From Triplophysa rosa (taxonomy: Eukaryota > Chordata > Actinopteri > Cypriniformes > Nemacheilidae): 64,000 nucleotides of DNA. The stretch spans positions 13,656,235-13,720,234 of the forward strand of contig NC_079913.1 in the NCBI RefSeq assembly GCF_024868665.1. The letters are read 5' to 3'. Below, in pieces: positions 24,022-34,677 of this stretch. Numbering within the stretch: position 1 is the stretch's first letter; each line of letters begins with the position of its first letter. Made by a program: the position numbers and the translations under genes. The notes beneath the pieces were generated by a model, which saw nothing but the letters and a program-made list of their open reading frames with translations, did not search any database and was not told where the DNA came from.

Positions 24022-25067
24022 GAAATGTATCTTAGAGCTGTGGAAATTGTTTCACGATATCATATCTGTTTCCTTCTTTTGGTTGAGCTGCCAAAATGCG
24101 ACCCGCATCAGCATATATAATATACATTTTTTGTTTGTTGAATTTTGTGTTTTCTGCCATATTTTTAATTTAATTAAAAATTCTGTTTTATTTTTCAGTG
24201 ACGGACCTGTATATTTTTATTAAGTTACATGCAGAAGGTTGAATTAAACCTTGAAGGCTGTTGATTTCAACAATATAGAAAATCTTACTAATCATAATTT
24301 TTTGCAAATACGTCTGTTATTTGAATTTCCTTTTTTATATTTGTCCAAAATATTTTGCTACATTTGTAATTGTGAACCTTTTATTGTATATCGAATCGTA
24401 ACACCCTTAAATACAAGCCTTGGTCCATTTTCTTCTGGATATACAAATACTTCCTATCATAAAAACGTACCCCTCAGATAAGGTTGATCAACTGTAAAAG
24501 TTACAATATACAGATATTGCTGACATCCTGACGTCTTATTCGTTTTAATGCTGCTTTCTCTCATTTTCTCTTCTTTCCCGGTTGGACCCAGCTGAACTTT
24601 TCTGTTTTCGCTGCTATTGAGGTTTTTACAGGTCAAGTCCCAAGTTTGCCGCTGATTCTAAGTTTGTCTAGAACTTTAGTGCTTGTTAGGATATTAGAAC
24701 GTATCAAACACACTCTGTTAGGCAGGAGGTACAGTACTGCATAACAGTTTTCCATATTATGATTAATGAGCGTCCAAATTTATCTGAATAATTTGGTTGC
24801 CAGGGCATTGATATGTAGATGAATTCTAAGGTGTTCTGGGTGGTTTCAAGGATACTGGTGCAATTCTTAGTGATATTCTGTTCTGTATATGGCTTATGAA
24901 TCTAATTTAATGTAAATGGACTTCTGAGCTATTTAATGATAAGCCAGGCAAAAATAGGAAGTCAGTTTAAAAAGCGCATATATTCTGCAGGATTTGAGGT
25001 TTTGTTCATGTCTGTAGAGACTAGAGTCATTGTAACAGTGTCTTTTCTCATATTTGTCCATCCTTAG
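24022..25067 (+). other. IQSEC3-like intron, AT-rich
   Basis: No element boundary or coding block recognised. It ends in a pyrimidine-rich acceptor (CATCCTTAG). Confidence 0.5.
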
Positions 25068-25193
25068 GTTCTCTCAGTACCTCATAGGAGACTGGTGTGC
25101 TGCAGTCGGCTGTTTGAGGTGACTGACATCAACAAAGCCCAGAAGCAAGCTGCTCACCAGAGAGAGGTCTTCCTCTTCAACGACCTACTTGTG
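25068..25193 (+). CDS. iqsec3: IQSEC3-like exon: start of PH domain
   Basis: Encodes [20 protein letters not shown], then [13 protein letters not shown]. This is the first half of the PH domain, which binds phosphoinositides and positions the Sec7 domain at the membrane. The acceptor is TCCTTAG|G and the donor CTTGTG|GTAACT. It is 126 bp and in phase on both sides. [11 protein letters not shown] followed by the [10 protein letters not shown] loop is the IQSEC3 form (IQSEC1 and IQSEC2 have a shorter Pro/Leu-type loop). Confidence 0.95.
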
Positions 25194-25275
25194 GTAACTA
25201 AGCAAATTTGATTAATGCTATCTTCTTTTATTTAGACTTTCTAATCATTTCCTGTCCTTTATTAGTGTTGAGTAT

Positions 25276-26387
25276 TACAGTTTTTCTCGATTGCTAACAC
25301 ACAATTCATGAAACAACTCACCATTTTCTGATAACTATAAACACATTCTCAGAACAATACACCAACTTGTACAAACCCCACACACAAACAGCCTCAATTT
25401 ACAAAGGTTTAACCATGTTCTCATTCAGAAAACACAAACACACAATATAATGAACTGAAGTGTCAAGATGTAAACTCAAATAGCACACATTTGTCCATCA
25501 GTAAACATTCAGTTGCAAAACTGATGACACACCAATCAGATATCAGGATAATATCAATAGGAGCACAGGTAATTGTGCATCCTAGAATCATCTACTGGGC
25601 TTTATACTACTTACTGTAAACATACAGTATAATTACAGTACACACTTTATATGAGAGACATTTCTCTATTCTGTATCCAGTAAACTGTAGCACGTGTACA
25701 CCCTTTTTACCTGTTCTGTATTTTTGCAGAAAATACGGAATACTTTTACAAAATTGGGCCAAAGGTGCAGAGGATGCCATATTTTTTACAATGCCTCCTA
25801 TTGACAAATCGCTTCACTGTATTGTTTCCTTTATCGTCTCTGTAAGTCGCTTTGGTTAAAAGCATCTGCTAAATGCCTGAATGTAAATGTTATTTGTGCA
25901 GTTGTGTACCGTATTGTGTTGCATGACCAGTTTATATTGTTCTTTGGTTTTTGAACTTCTCTTGTCTTGTAAGATCATCTTCATCTACTTTACAGTAGTG
26001 TAATGTTTTATTTTTATTTTTTCCTAAAACTCATTCTTGCACTTTGCTCTATGTGCACTCTTTTATGTTGTATATTCTAATAAACACTAAGCTGTCAAAT
26101 TATTCTTGAATCCCAATAAGAGGTTTTAGTAACAGTGTTTAGAATTGATCTCACCAGTGTCTAAGACTATGTTGCAGTGTGGGTGATTTTGAGGGCTTGT
26201 GTGTCATATCTGCAGGAAAAGTTTGGTTTTTCAGCAAGTTTGAATGGTCTTGAGAAGAGAGCTTCATTTTGACCTGAAAATAGGATGTTTGGGGAATTGG
26301 GTGAGATGTTATGGATTTGTGTTTACTGTATTGAGAATACGAGGCATAATTTCAAGAAATGTGTTTAAGCAATCGAGAAAAACTATA
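25276..26387. mobile_element. DNA transposon-like element, terminal repeats AGTTTTTCTCGATTGC
   Basis: TACAGTTTTTCTCGATTGC at the left and GCAATCGAGAAAAACTATA at the right are inverted repeats sharing at least 16 bp. The interior is AT-rich and has no transposase I can identify. A LINE-type tail (25843-25893) sits inside. I recognise the terminus as a common fish repeat but cannot assign its superfamily. Confidence 0.6.
25843..25893 (+). mobile_element. L2-like LINE 3' tail fragment
   Basis: TGTAAGTCGCTTTGGTTAAA continues into AGCATCTGCTAAATGCCTGA and ATGTAAATG. This is the 3' end shared by many fish LINEs and the SINEs that use them. The longer minus-strand copy at 48537-48985 has the same end. 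Confidence 0.6.
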
Positions 26388-26736
26388 ATAATAAATTGTA
26401 GCGGAAAAACGAGCACAGTAAATTCAATGTGATTTAAATTAGATGTATACATTTTCTATTGATGGAATAAAATCATCAAATAAGCCCTATAGTTGAAAAT
26501 ATATGCAGACACGCAGGGAAGACTTCTTTTTTTTTTATTGTAAAAAATAACATTTTGTGAAAACATGACTCCGGTGTCTGGAACACAGTGATGTTGTGAT
26601 GCTCTACAGTCTTAGTATGTCAGATCGCCTTAGTCTTCACTTTTAATAGATTTGCATAATGGCTTCAGGAAACCAGTTGTTGAAAACAATGCAATCTCCA
26701 CATATAAATAATAATGCTACTACTGAATACCATTCA

Positions 26737-27136
26737 GGTCCCACTTTATATTAAATATGATGTACTTACATATGAGAAAAAACATTTTATACATTGGACT
26801 TATTGTGCACATAGCATATAGGCAGGTTTGGGGCAAGAGTGGAATTACATTACAGTGTAATTACAAATGCGGTAAATACAATTTAACACATATGTACACC
26901 TCTGCCTTATTATGTAAGTACAAAGCATTGACAGAATTTTGTGTCATTTAAAACAATAGATGAATTTTCTATCTTTCCATGGTTTCATTGTCATACAGTA
27001 GGGCACGCTATTTATTTATACTATATGTTCATATAGAAGAAAATATCATAGTTTTGTGAAAATGATCAAAAGTGCTGGTGCTGGCTGGCAAAAAAACGCT
27101 GGCCTGGAAACAGTAAAAGACATCTAAAGTGGGGCC
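26737..27136. mobile_element. non-autonomous element, ends GGTCCCACTTTA
   Basis: GGTCCCACTTTA at the left and TAAAGTGGGGCC at the right are inverted repeats with one mismatch, enclosing about 400 bp that includes GATGTACTTACAT, typical of a dispersed fish family with this terminus. There is no coding potential and no certain target duplication. Confidence 0.5.
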
Positions 27137-28360
27137 ATAGTTCATTCCTAAGCATACTCCAACGTTGAGCTTTAAGTATACACAACATTAGCATAGCCTG
27201 CATATATTTGCACTTATTAATGGCAGACGAGGTGGCAACACCGCTGTTGTTTAACAGGAAGTCAAATAAGCAAAGGAAGAGACGGATACACTCGCAAACT
27301 ACAGGAGACCATCACAACAACCCACGTTAATTAGGGCTTGTGTGGGAAGGTTAGGAGAGACCTACATTTGTATACAGTGACTTCAGTTCAAGTACAAAGA
27401 CCGCACAAAATACAAACTCATTGCAAACTTCAGAAGGACAGCCAAAATAGTATAGACCACTTCGGAAAACGTAAACAATGCTGGTCAGGAAGAACTTCCT
27501 GTTTCAGTTTTATGGAAGTCAAGGTCCCCTGGGCACTGGCCCCATTGGCCTGGTCAGTAATCCATCCCTGCCAACAGAACATTTATAACCACATTAAAAT
27601 GTTAAAAGAAAATCTTTAACATCTTTATTGTGGGCTATAGTTTGTATGTGTTTACTGGCCGTATACACATTGAAAGGCTATGCATACTATTTAAGCATTT
27701 GCATAAAAATGTAAGTAGTGAAACATAACAGGATACACAAATATATATAAAATAAGTGACTTGACAACAATGTTATATACTTTTGTCATTGCATAAACAC
27801 TGAATGTCCCCACAGTTCACCATAGACTTTAATTTTCCGGATTGCCCCTTTTGTTCCCCCTAGTATTTCCCCCCTTACAGTGTAGCATTTTACTTTCTCT
27901 CATTTTTTTTATATCTGAAACAGTGGTTTTGTTGCAGTTTCTCTGTCTTGCAGAAATTCTTCTGCTCTTTGCACTGTAAAGCTGTTGCCCTCCATGTGAA
28001 TACAATTCACGTGGAGGGCAACAGTGAATAATAAGGTCAATAATGAAGTTCGGTGCTCTGGTAATTTAGTCAGAGCCACAAAGTAAAGCCCACAAAATTA
28101 ATCAAAGATTAAATGTTTATTATAATTAATGCAGGCATTAGACTGGAAGGCTATCACAGAGATGTATTAAACCCTCCTCATAATTACAAGAGCTCATGTT
28201 AATCTTGCGATAAAACCAAACGATAAAAGTACAAAACACATTTTTCCCATCACAATCAGAAGGGAATCTGGGAGAAGTCAAGCTTGATTGAAGACACATT
28301 TTAGGCACATTGCATGTGAAATAGAACGCTAGGAAGTTTATACAGGAAACGAAAAGTATG
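27137..28360 (+). other. IQSEC3-like intron between elements
   Basis: AT-rich intron. The only structured feature seen is the strong hairpin at 27982-28024. No exon was recognised. Confidence 0.5.
27982..28024. repeat. near-perfect short hairpin
   Basis: Two 20-base arms (CTGTTGCCCTCCATGTGAAT at 27982-28001 and its complement at 28005-28024) separated by three bases, with one mismatch that is a G-T pair in RNA. The loop is too short for a typical microRNA precursor. It may be a foldback remnant. Confidence 0.85.
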
Positions 28361-28362
28361 TT

Positions 28363-28555
28363 CCCTTTCTGTCGGTCTCTCGACGTTGTGTCGAACCGAC
28401 AGAATGGGGTTTGTCTTGAGAACCTATCATCTTCTGAGTATTTAGAAAAGGCCAATGAAAATTGGCGAATGAAATTTGCATGCAGGGCTCCTCCCCGGAT
28501 GTCCGGGTATAAGAGGGAAGCCGGCATGCTCATTCATTCACCTTTTGTTCTTCAG
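28363..28555 (+). repeat. left inverted terminal repeat of DIRS C
   Basis: Starts CCCTTTCTGTCGG and ends near ATTCATTCACCTTTTG. It contains TATAAG at 28508-28513, a candidate promoter for the element's sense RNA. Confidence 0.88.
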
Positions 28556-28771
28556 AGCCTACGCATCTGGTGAGCTTCTCTACGATCTGGATGATCTTTC
28601 TTTCTGCTGGAATCTACGACGTGGACAGCGGACGGTCCCTTCCTGCAGTGACTCTCCCCTGGGCGTCTCGGCAGTTCCGGAGGTGTTCGAGCAAATTTCC
28701 TTTTCTAAAAGAGCAAATTTCTCCAGCGTGGCTTGTCCCGCTGTTCTCATGGGTGCAACACACTCATCGAG

Positions 28772-29520
28772 GAGGGGGACGGACACAATGCCTGCTTCCA
28801 GTACGCTGGGGCAGACGTTGTGGATACGTCCTGCCCGCACTGCGGGCGGTGACGATTCAGACGTTGCGTCACAGGTGGCTGTGTTCCCAGGGACTCAGCC
28901 ACCACCTCGTTTGCTCCCCGTTCCGTGGCGGCAGGACTACGGCCCTGCCGTCCGCTACGGCAAGCAGCGAGGGTGATATGAGGATTACTGTGAGCGATAA
29001 TCCGCCAGCCACGGGCTCACGGACCGTTCACACCTCGTCTCGCTCGTCTGACCGTTCCCCAGGAGACGGTCCGCCGTCTTATTCCTCAATCACGTATTCG
29101 GACACGATGCGTGATGATGAGATGCCCTTGGGACACTCGTCGAGGAGAGGGACGGACACAATGCCTGCTTCCAGTACGCTGGGGCAGACGTTGTGGATAC
29201 GTCCTGCCCGCACTGCGGGCGGTGACGATTCAGACGTTGCGTCACAGGTGGCTGTGTTCCCACGGGACTCAGCCACCACCTCGTTTGCTCCCCGTTCCGT
29301 GGCGGCAGGACTACGGCCCTGCCGTCCGCTACGGCAAGCAGCGAGGGTGATATGAGGATTACTGTGAGCGATAATCCGCCAGCCACGGGCTCACGGACCG
29401 TTCACACCTCGTCTCGCTCGTCTGACCGTTCCCCAGGAGACGGTCCGCCGTCTTATTCCTCAATCACGTATTCGGACACGATGCGTGATGATGAGATGTC
29501 TCTTGCAGCATCGGGGGGTG
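28772..29520 (+). repeat. 374-bp tandem duplication in DIRS C
   Basis: The stretch from CGACGAGGAG-type sequence before GACGGACACAATGCC through TCGGACACGATGCGTGATGA occurs twice with an offset of 373-374 bp (28791 and 29164; 29101 and 29475). The units differ by one base indel (CCCAGGGAC against CCCACGGGAC), so the duplication is recent. Confidence 0.88.
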
Positions 29521-30287
29521 ACGTACTGCCATCCGACTCCGACGATTCCTCGGGCTCCCTCCCTCGGGGGGTCGAGCCCAGGAAGAAGCGGACGTCGAAA
29601 TGTCAGCCATGCTTTCCCGGGCCGCCGTGAGTGTTGGGTTGCAGTGCCCGCACTGCCTCTCCCGGCGCTCGCGGCTGGCTACATGGCGCCTCGGGTTTGA
29701 GCGCGGCTCCAAGCCGCGCCCGCCCCCAGTGCCGTGTTTACCGGAAGTGCATGAGGAACTTTGTAAGACCTGGAACGCCCCTTCCCGGCACGTTTCACGT
29801 CAAACAAAGTTCTGTCACCCTCTCTTCCCTCGAGGTTGAGACAGCTGGAGGATACGTCGGTGTCCCCCAGGTGGAGTATGCCGCCGCGGTGCACTCGTGC
29901 CCGTAGGTGGCGGCCACCTGGGGGGGCTCGACCTAGACTCCCGTCCAAAGCATGTGGTGTCTCGGCATCTCTGGTGTCGAGAGCTTACATTGCGGCGGAC
30001 CAAGCTGCCTCCTCTCTCCACGCTATGGCTCCTGCCAGGCCAGGGCGTTGAGAGAGCTCCACGAGGGTAAGACCGACCCAGCGCTTATGCAGGAACTCCG
30101 CGCCGCCACCGACCTCGCTCTACGGGCGACCAAGGTGACCACGCGGGCCCTGGGTCGGACGATGTCCACACTTGTGGTCCATGAGAAACTCCTCTGGCCA
30201 ATCCTTGCGCAGATGAGTAACGCTGAGAAGGTCCGCTTTCTCGACGTACCCGTCTCGCAAGGGGGGGCTGGTTGGTGTTACTGTCGA

Positions 30288-30358
30288 GCCGCAGCGGCCC
30301 CGCTCACCCCCCGCCCGTCGGGGGGGGCGCGAGACCCGCACGCGGCCTCCCCGGAGGG
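30288..30358 (+). repeat. GC-rich inserted segment, site 1 in DIRS C
   Basis: GCGGCCCCGCTCACCCCCCG, then GGGGGGGCGCGAGACCCGC, then ACGCGGCCTCCC. It interrupts gag between positions that are nearly contiguous in copy D, and is repeated at 31736-31811. Confidence 0.75.
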
Positions 30359-30479
30359 TTCTCGACAGTAAGAAGCAGTCCTCCGTGCCGCAACTCGGCC
30401 GCCTCGGCCGTCGAGTCCCGTGCACTGTCTGCTTCCCAGCAGCCCTGGTCCTCTTCAACGCCCTCCAGCGCTGGCGCCC

Positions 30480-32640
30480 CCCACTCAGGCGGCCCCCCCT
30501 GGAGGAGACAGCGAAGAGGAGACCATCGCCCCATCAGCAGCCGCGGGGAAGCGGCCCTCATGGGAAGACCTCAGGGGGATCGAGGCTACCATTGGGCCCG
30601 ACCCCAGCCACATCGCTGGGAAGTCGGATAGGGACGGATCCTGCCCCGTCTCTCCATCTGCTGGCCCCCTCCGGGGGGCTAGCGCCCACTTACTCTCAAA
30701 AAAGGAGAGTTTCCTCTCTCTCTCTGGGTTACCACAGCCGCTCTCACCCTCTGCACGACGGTGAACGGCAAACTCGACGTTGCGTCATGGCGAAGCGCAA
30801 TGTCGAGTATAAACACCAGCCCTCAGCACTCTCAGTCAGACAGTGCGTTGAGCTGCGCAGTCGCCAGGCAGGAAAAACAGCAGAGCCGATCTCCTCCCCG
30901 GGGGACCTCCCCCGGCAAGGAATCCGTACTGCTAGCCATCGAACCACCCCCCGGGGGGACGATGAAAAAGATCGTACCTTTAGTCCCCGTCTCATTTTTG
31001 GGAGCCTGTCCGGCTTCCCAGACTGTCAGGCTGGCTAGGGAAGACGATCCGTCTCGGCTACGCGATCCAGTCGCCTCACGCCCGCCAAGTTCAGCATCCG
31101 ATATACCTCAGTCAGAGGCTAGGATGTTCCCGTACTTCGGGCCGAGGCCGCCACCCTTCTGGTGAAGGGAGTGATCGAGCCCGTCTCACCAGCCGAGATG
31201 TTCAGCGGGTTTTACAGCCTGTACTTCATTGTCCCCAAGAAAGGCGGGGGGTTGCGCCCTATCTTGGGTCTGTGTGTTCTGAACAGGCACCTACACAATA
31301 GCTGCCTTTCAGGTTGATCACGCAGAAGCGCATCCTGACGTCCGTCAGGTGTCAGGACTGGTTCATGGCAATCGACCTGAAGGACGCGTACTTCATGTCT
31401 CGATCCTCCCTCGACATCGGCCGTTCCGACGGTTCGTGTTCGAGGGACGGGCATATCAGTACAGGGTCCTCCCCTTCGGTCTGTCCCTGTCTCCACGAGT
31501 CTTTACGAAGGTCGTGGAAGCCGCCCTCCTTCCCCTTAGGGAAGGAGGTGTGCGGGTACTAAACTATCTCGACGACTGGCTCAGTTTGGCGCACTCTCGA
31601 GATCTGTTGTGTACACACAGGGACCTGGTGCTCCGGCACCTAGATCGGTGGGGCTACAGGTCAACTGAGAAGAGCAAGCTCTCCCCGGTGCAGAGCGTCC
31701 TCTTTCTCGGTATGGAACTCGACTCTGTCCTCATGAGCGGCCCCGCTCACCCCCCGCGGGGGGCGCGAGACCCGCGACGAGGAAGCCCGCACCCACGCGG
31801 CCTCCCAGAGGCAGTGCGACTGACTACAGAGCGCACCCGATCAGTGTTGAACTGCCTGAAGCTTTCAGACAGTCAGCGGTCCCCCTGAAACAATTTCAGA
31901 GGCTCCTGGGATACATGGCATCCTCGGCGGGGGTGGTCCCCCTCGGGTCGATGCACATACGACCGCTCCAACACTGGCTACAGAGTCAAGTTCCTTGGAG
32001 AGCGTGGCACACCGGCAGCAGGCGTATGGTCACACGCTTTTCTGCCGACACACCCTAACCCCCTGGTCTCCATGACCTTCTTGCGGACAGGGGTCCCCTT
32101 TGGGATGCCTCCCTGCAAGGTTGGGGTGCCGTGTGCAACGGGCAAGCAGTGTCGGGGCGGTGGACGGGCCCCCGCCTGCGTTGGCATTTCAACTGCCTAG
32201 AGTTGTTGGTTGTGCTACTTGCATTGAGGAGGCTACTACCTCTCGTGCAGGGAAGCACGTGCTGGTCCGGTCGGACAGCACAGCTGCTGTGGCGTATTCT
32301 TTCACTCACAGCAGCTAACATGACTCGCCCGACGCCTCCTCCTCTGGAGTCAGCAGGTGATCAGCTCCCTGCGAGCCACACACATCCCAGGCGTCCTGAA
32401 CCAGACAGCCGATGCGCTCTCTCGTCAGTCGACGCCTCGCGGAGAGTGGCGACTCCCTCCCCGCGCAGCCGGCTCATTTGGGGCAGTTCGGCCAGGCACA
32501 GGTGGTCCTGTTGCCTCCCCGGACTCCACCCATTGTCCGCTTTGGTACTCCCTGTCCGAGGTACCCTCGGCACGGATGCCCTTGCGCACAGCTGGCCGCG
32601 GGACAAGCGGAAGTACGCTTCCCCCCAGTGAGCCTCATTG
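30480..32640 (+). pseudogene. DIRS C reverse transcriptase / RNase H remnant
   Basis: Order: Ser/Pro-rich leader with NTSPQHSQSDSALSC (near 30810-30855), ARLLVKGVIEP-type region (near 31150-31180), FIVPKKGGGLRPI (31226-31264), MAIDLKDAY (31365-31391), RAYQYRVLPFGLSLSPRVFT (31449-31508), and catalytic NYLDDWL (31562-31582). The GC-rich insertion follows at 31736-31811. RNase H then has LRWHFNCLELLVVLLAL (32167-32217) and VRSDSTAAVAY (near 32263-32300). The frame is lost near 31390 and in several later places. A Phe-Gly and YxDD arrangement followed by a tyrosine recombinase places it with DIRS rather than Gypsy. Confidence 0.88.
31736..31811 (+). repeat. GC-rich inserted segment, site 2 in DIRS C
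   Basis: Shares GCGGCCCCGCTCACCCCCCG, GGGGGGCGCGAGACCCGC and ACGCGGCCTCCC with 30288-30358, differing by two indels. Copies A and D read straight across this point (ATGACAGCGCGACTGAC), so it is an insertion in C. Confidence 0.78.
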
Positions 32641-33780
32641 CACAGGTCCTGTGCAAGGCCAGGGAAGAGGAGCATCAAGTGGTACTAGTTACGCCCCTTT
32701 GGCCTAACCAGGACTTGGTTCTCGGAGCTGAGGCTCTGACAACAACTCCCCCCTGGCCGCTCCCCCTGGCGAACAGCTTCCCCAGGGGAAGGGGCACGTT
32801 ACGGCATCCCAGGCAAAACCTGGTCTCCATGTCTGGACGGGACGAGGAGATCCTGAGTGACCCACCCCCGGTCCGGTTGGGACGTCACTCAGGCTAGGGC
32901 TTCGGCCACTGGGCGGCTATACGCCCATAGGTGGCGCCTCTTCTCGTCCTGGTGCTCTTCTCGGCGAGAAGACCTGCGGAGTTGCTCGGTCGGGTACGGG
33001 CTGTCCCGTCCTCAAAAGAGACGGGGGAGTAACCTCTCCCCCTCCACACTGGGAATGTATGTAGCCGCTACGGCCGCTCATCATGACCCGAGTGCTGGGT
33101 AGCCTCTGGGACAGCACGACCTGGTCATTAGGTTCCAAAGGGGCGTGAGAGGGTGACCACCTTATCCGCGCTCCATACCCTCTTGCGACCTAGGTGGCGG
33201 GCCTCAAGAGGCCCCGCTCCCTTCGAGCCTCTCGGGGTTACCGCTCTTTCTCAGTCTTGATAAAGACGGTGTTTCGCATTGCGCTCACCTCCAAGAGGGT
33301 AGGGGATCTACTGTACAAGCACTCTCCGTGTCCGCAGATTGCCTAGCACTCGGGGCCGGGATTCTCACGTTATCTTGAGACCCCGCCCCGGCTACGTGCC
33401 CAAGGTTCCCACCACTCTCCCGAGAGACCAGGTGGTGAACCTGCAGGCGCTCCCCACCGGGGAGGAAGATCCAACCTATCCGTGCTTGTCCAGTATGTGC
33501 ACGGCGCCTCTGCTTGGACCGCACGCAGAGCCCAGAAGCTCTGAGCAGCTCTTTGTCTGTTTCGGAGGTCAGCAGGAGGGCTGTCTCCAAACAGAGGCTG
33601 GCGCACTGGATCGTGGATGCCCTCGTTAGGGCATACCAATCTTTTTTTCCTGCCCGTTGGGGGTGAGGCACACCCCTCGTGGCTGGCTCAGGGCGCCTCT
33701 CTGGCAGACATCTGCGGAGCTGCGGGTTGGGCTATGCCTAACAACTCCGTGAGGATCTAATACCTACGCGCGGAACCGGT
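32640..33780 (+). pseudogene. DIRS C tyrosine recombinase remnant
   Basis: The N-terminal SAM-like part shows STLGMYVAATAAHHDP (33040-33090). The first catalytic Arg lies in TSKRVGDL (33285-33308). HVILRPRPGYV (33366-33398) follows, and the last block reads GASLADICGAAGWAMPNN (near 33690-33745). The nucleophile position is TAA (33758-33760) after SVRI. DIRS recombinases cut and rejoin DNA through that tyrosine. Several upstream frameshifts also exist. Confidence 0.85.
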
Positions 33781-34503
33781 GTCAGCCCGCATCCTGGCAA
33801 GGTGTGGGACCAGCAGCCGGTAGGGCATACGCCTGCGGAAGCCCTTCCCCCTCCGGGGGGAGCAGTGGCGATCCCGCCTCACTTCTTTCCCCTCGGTAAA
33901 GAACAGGCATTCCATCCATCACTAAGCACCCTTCCAGGGAACAGGCTGGGCAGAGCAGCCCTGCCCCTTTAGGCCGGGGAACAGTTGAGTTATCTCCCAC
34001 ATAGCTCTAACCGGACCTAGTGCTCCAAACGTGGTAACCCCCCCTCCGTGGGCTGTTCCGTCTGATGTATCCTCATGAATGGTTCCCACCTTGGCAACCC
34101 ATGACCTCCCCAGGTGGACTCCCACCTTGCGGTTAACTCCTGCAGTCCGCACATTCCTCCCATGAGTTCTCCCCTGATGGTGAGACCATGTGGTGTCTCC
34201 ACTAATTCCTCCCTACGGTAGGTAGTGCCTCTGCAGCGTTTTTCCCCCCAGGGGGGAATAATGCTTACCCAGTGGCCCGTACGGTGCCGGGCGGTTTCTC
34301 GCCATTTAGAGAATCAGGCCTCCACCCGTGACGGCCGGCATTAGAGGGCTTCCCAACTTTTTGTGGAAAGCTCTGGGTCCCTCTTCCTCTCCACTGGAAG
34401 GTCATAATTTCGCGCTAGCGTGTTCGTCTGACTCGCCCAGGCCAGTCAACGTCGCTCCGCAGAGATTGTGACGCGGCTCAGTGCTGTGGCGTTTTCCATA
34501 GGA

Positions 34504-34610
34504 ACCCCATTCTGTCGGTTCGACACAACGTCGAGAGACCGACAGAAAGGGAACGTCTTGGTTACGGATGTAACCTCGGTTCCCTGATGGAGGGAACGAG
34601 ACGTTGTGTC
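34504..34610 (+). repeat. internal complementary region of DIRS C
   Basis: Bases 34504-34551 are the reverse complement of the left end (28363-28410). Bases 34552-34610 are the reverse complement of the last 59 bases of the right end. I see no mismatch in either half. AAC at 34552-34554 marks the join. Confidence 0.9.
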
Positions 34611-34677
34611 CCTCATGCCACAACACTGGCCGCCCACCCCAGCGGTCGGGGGAGGATGCTTAGGCTCCTCAGACCAA

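Larger units (their letters stand above)
28733..30560 (+). pseudogene. DIRS C gag remnant
   Basis: The N-terminal region aligns with gag of D, but the start codon ATG is TTG here (28733-28735). The zinc-ribbon half (CPHCG, near 28828-28845) lies inside a 374-bp duplication. Downstream pieces include PSKACGVSASLVSRAYIAAD (29940-30000), ELHEGKTDPALMQELRAATD (near 30054-30115) and ALRATKVTTRALGRTMSTL. The helical core is followed by a foreign GC-rich segment (30288-30358), and the frame then resumes at FSTV. Several frameshifts make it non-functional. Confidence 0.85.

Noticed and set aside
27982..28024. A microRNA precursor
   Set aside because: Arms of 20 bases with a 3-base loop are too short for normal Drosha/Dicer processing. 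It is kept only as a structural finding.
28570..29355. A 261-codon frame across the DIRS C leader and duplicated gag region
   Set aside because: It starts in the untranslated leader, runs in a phase different from gag, and its length results from the duplication of a GC-rich segment.
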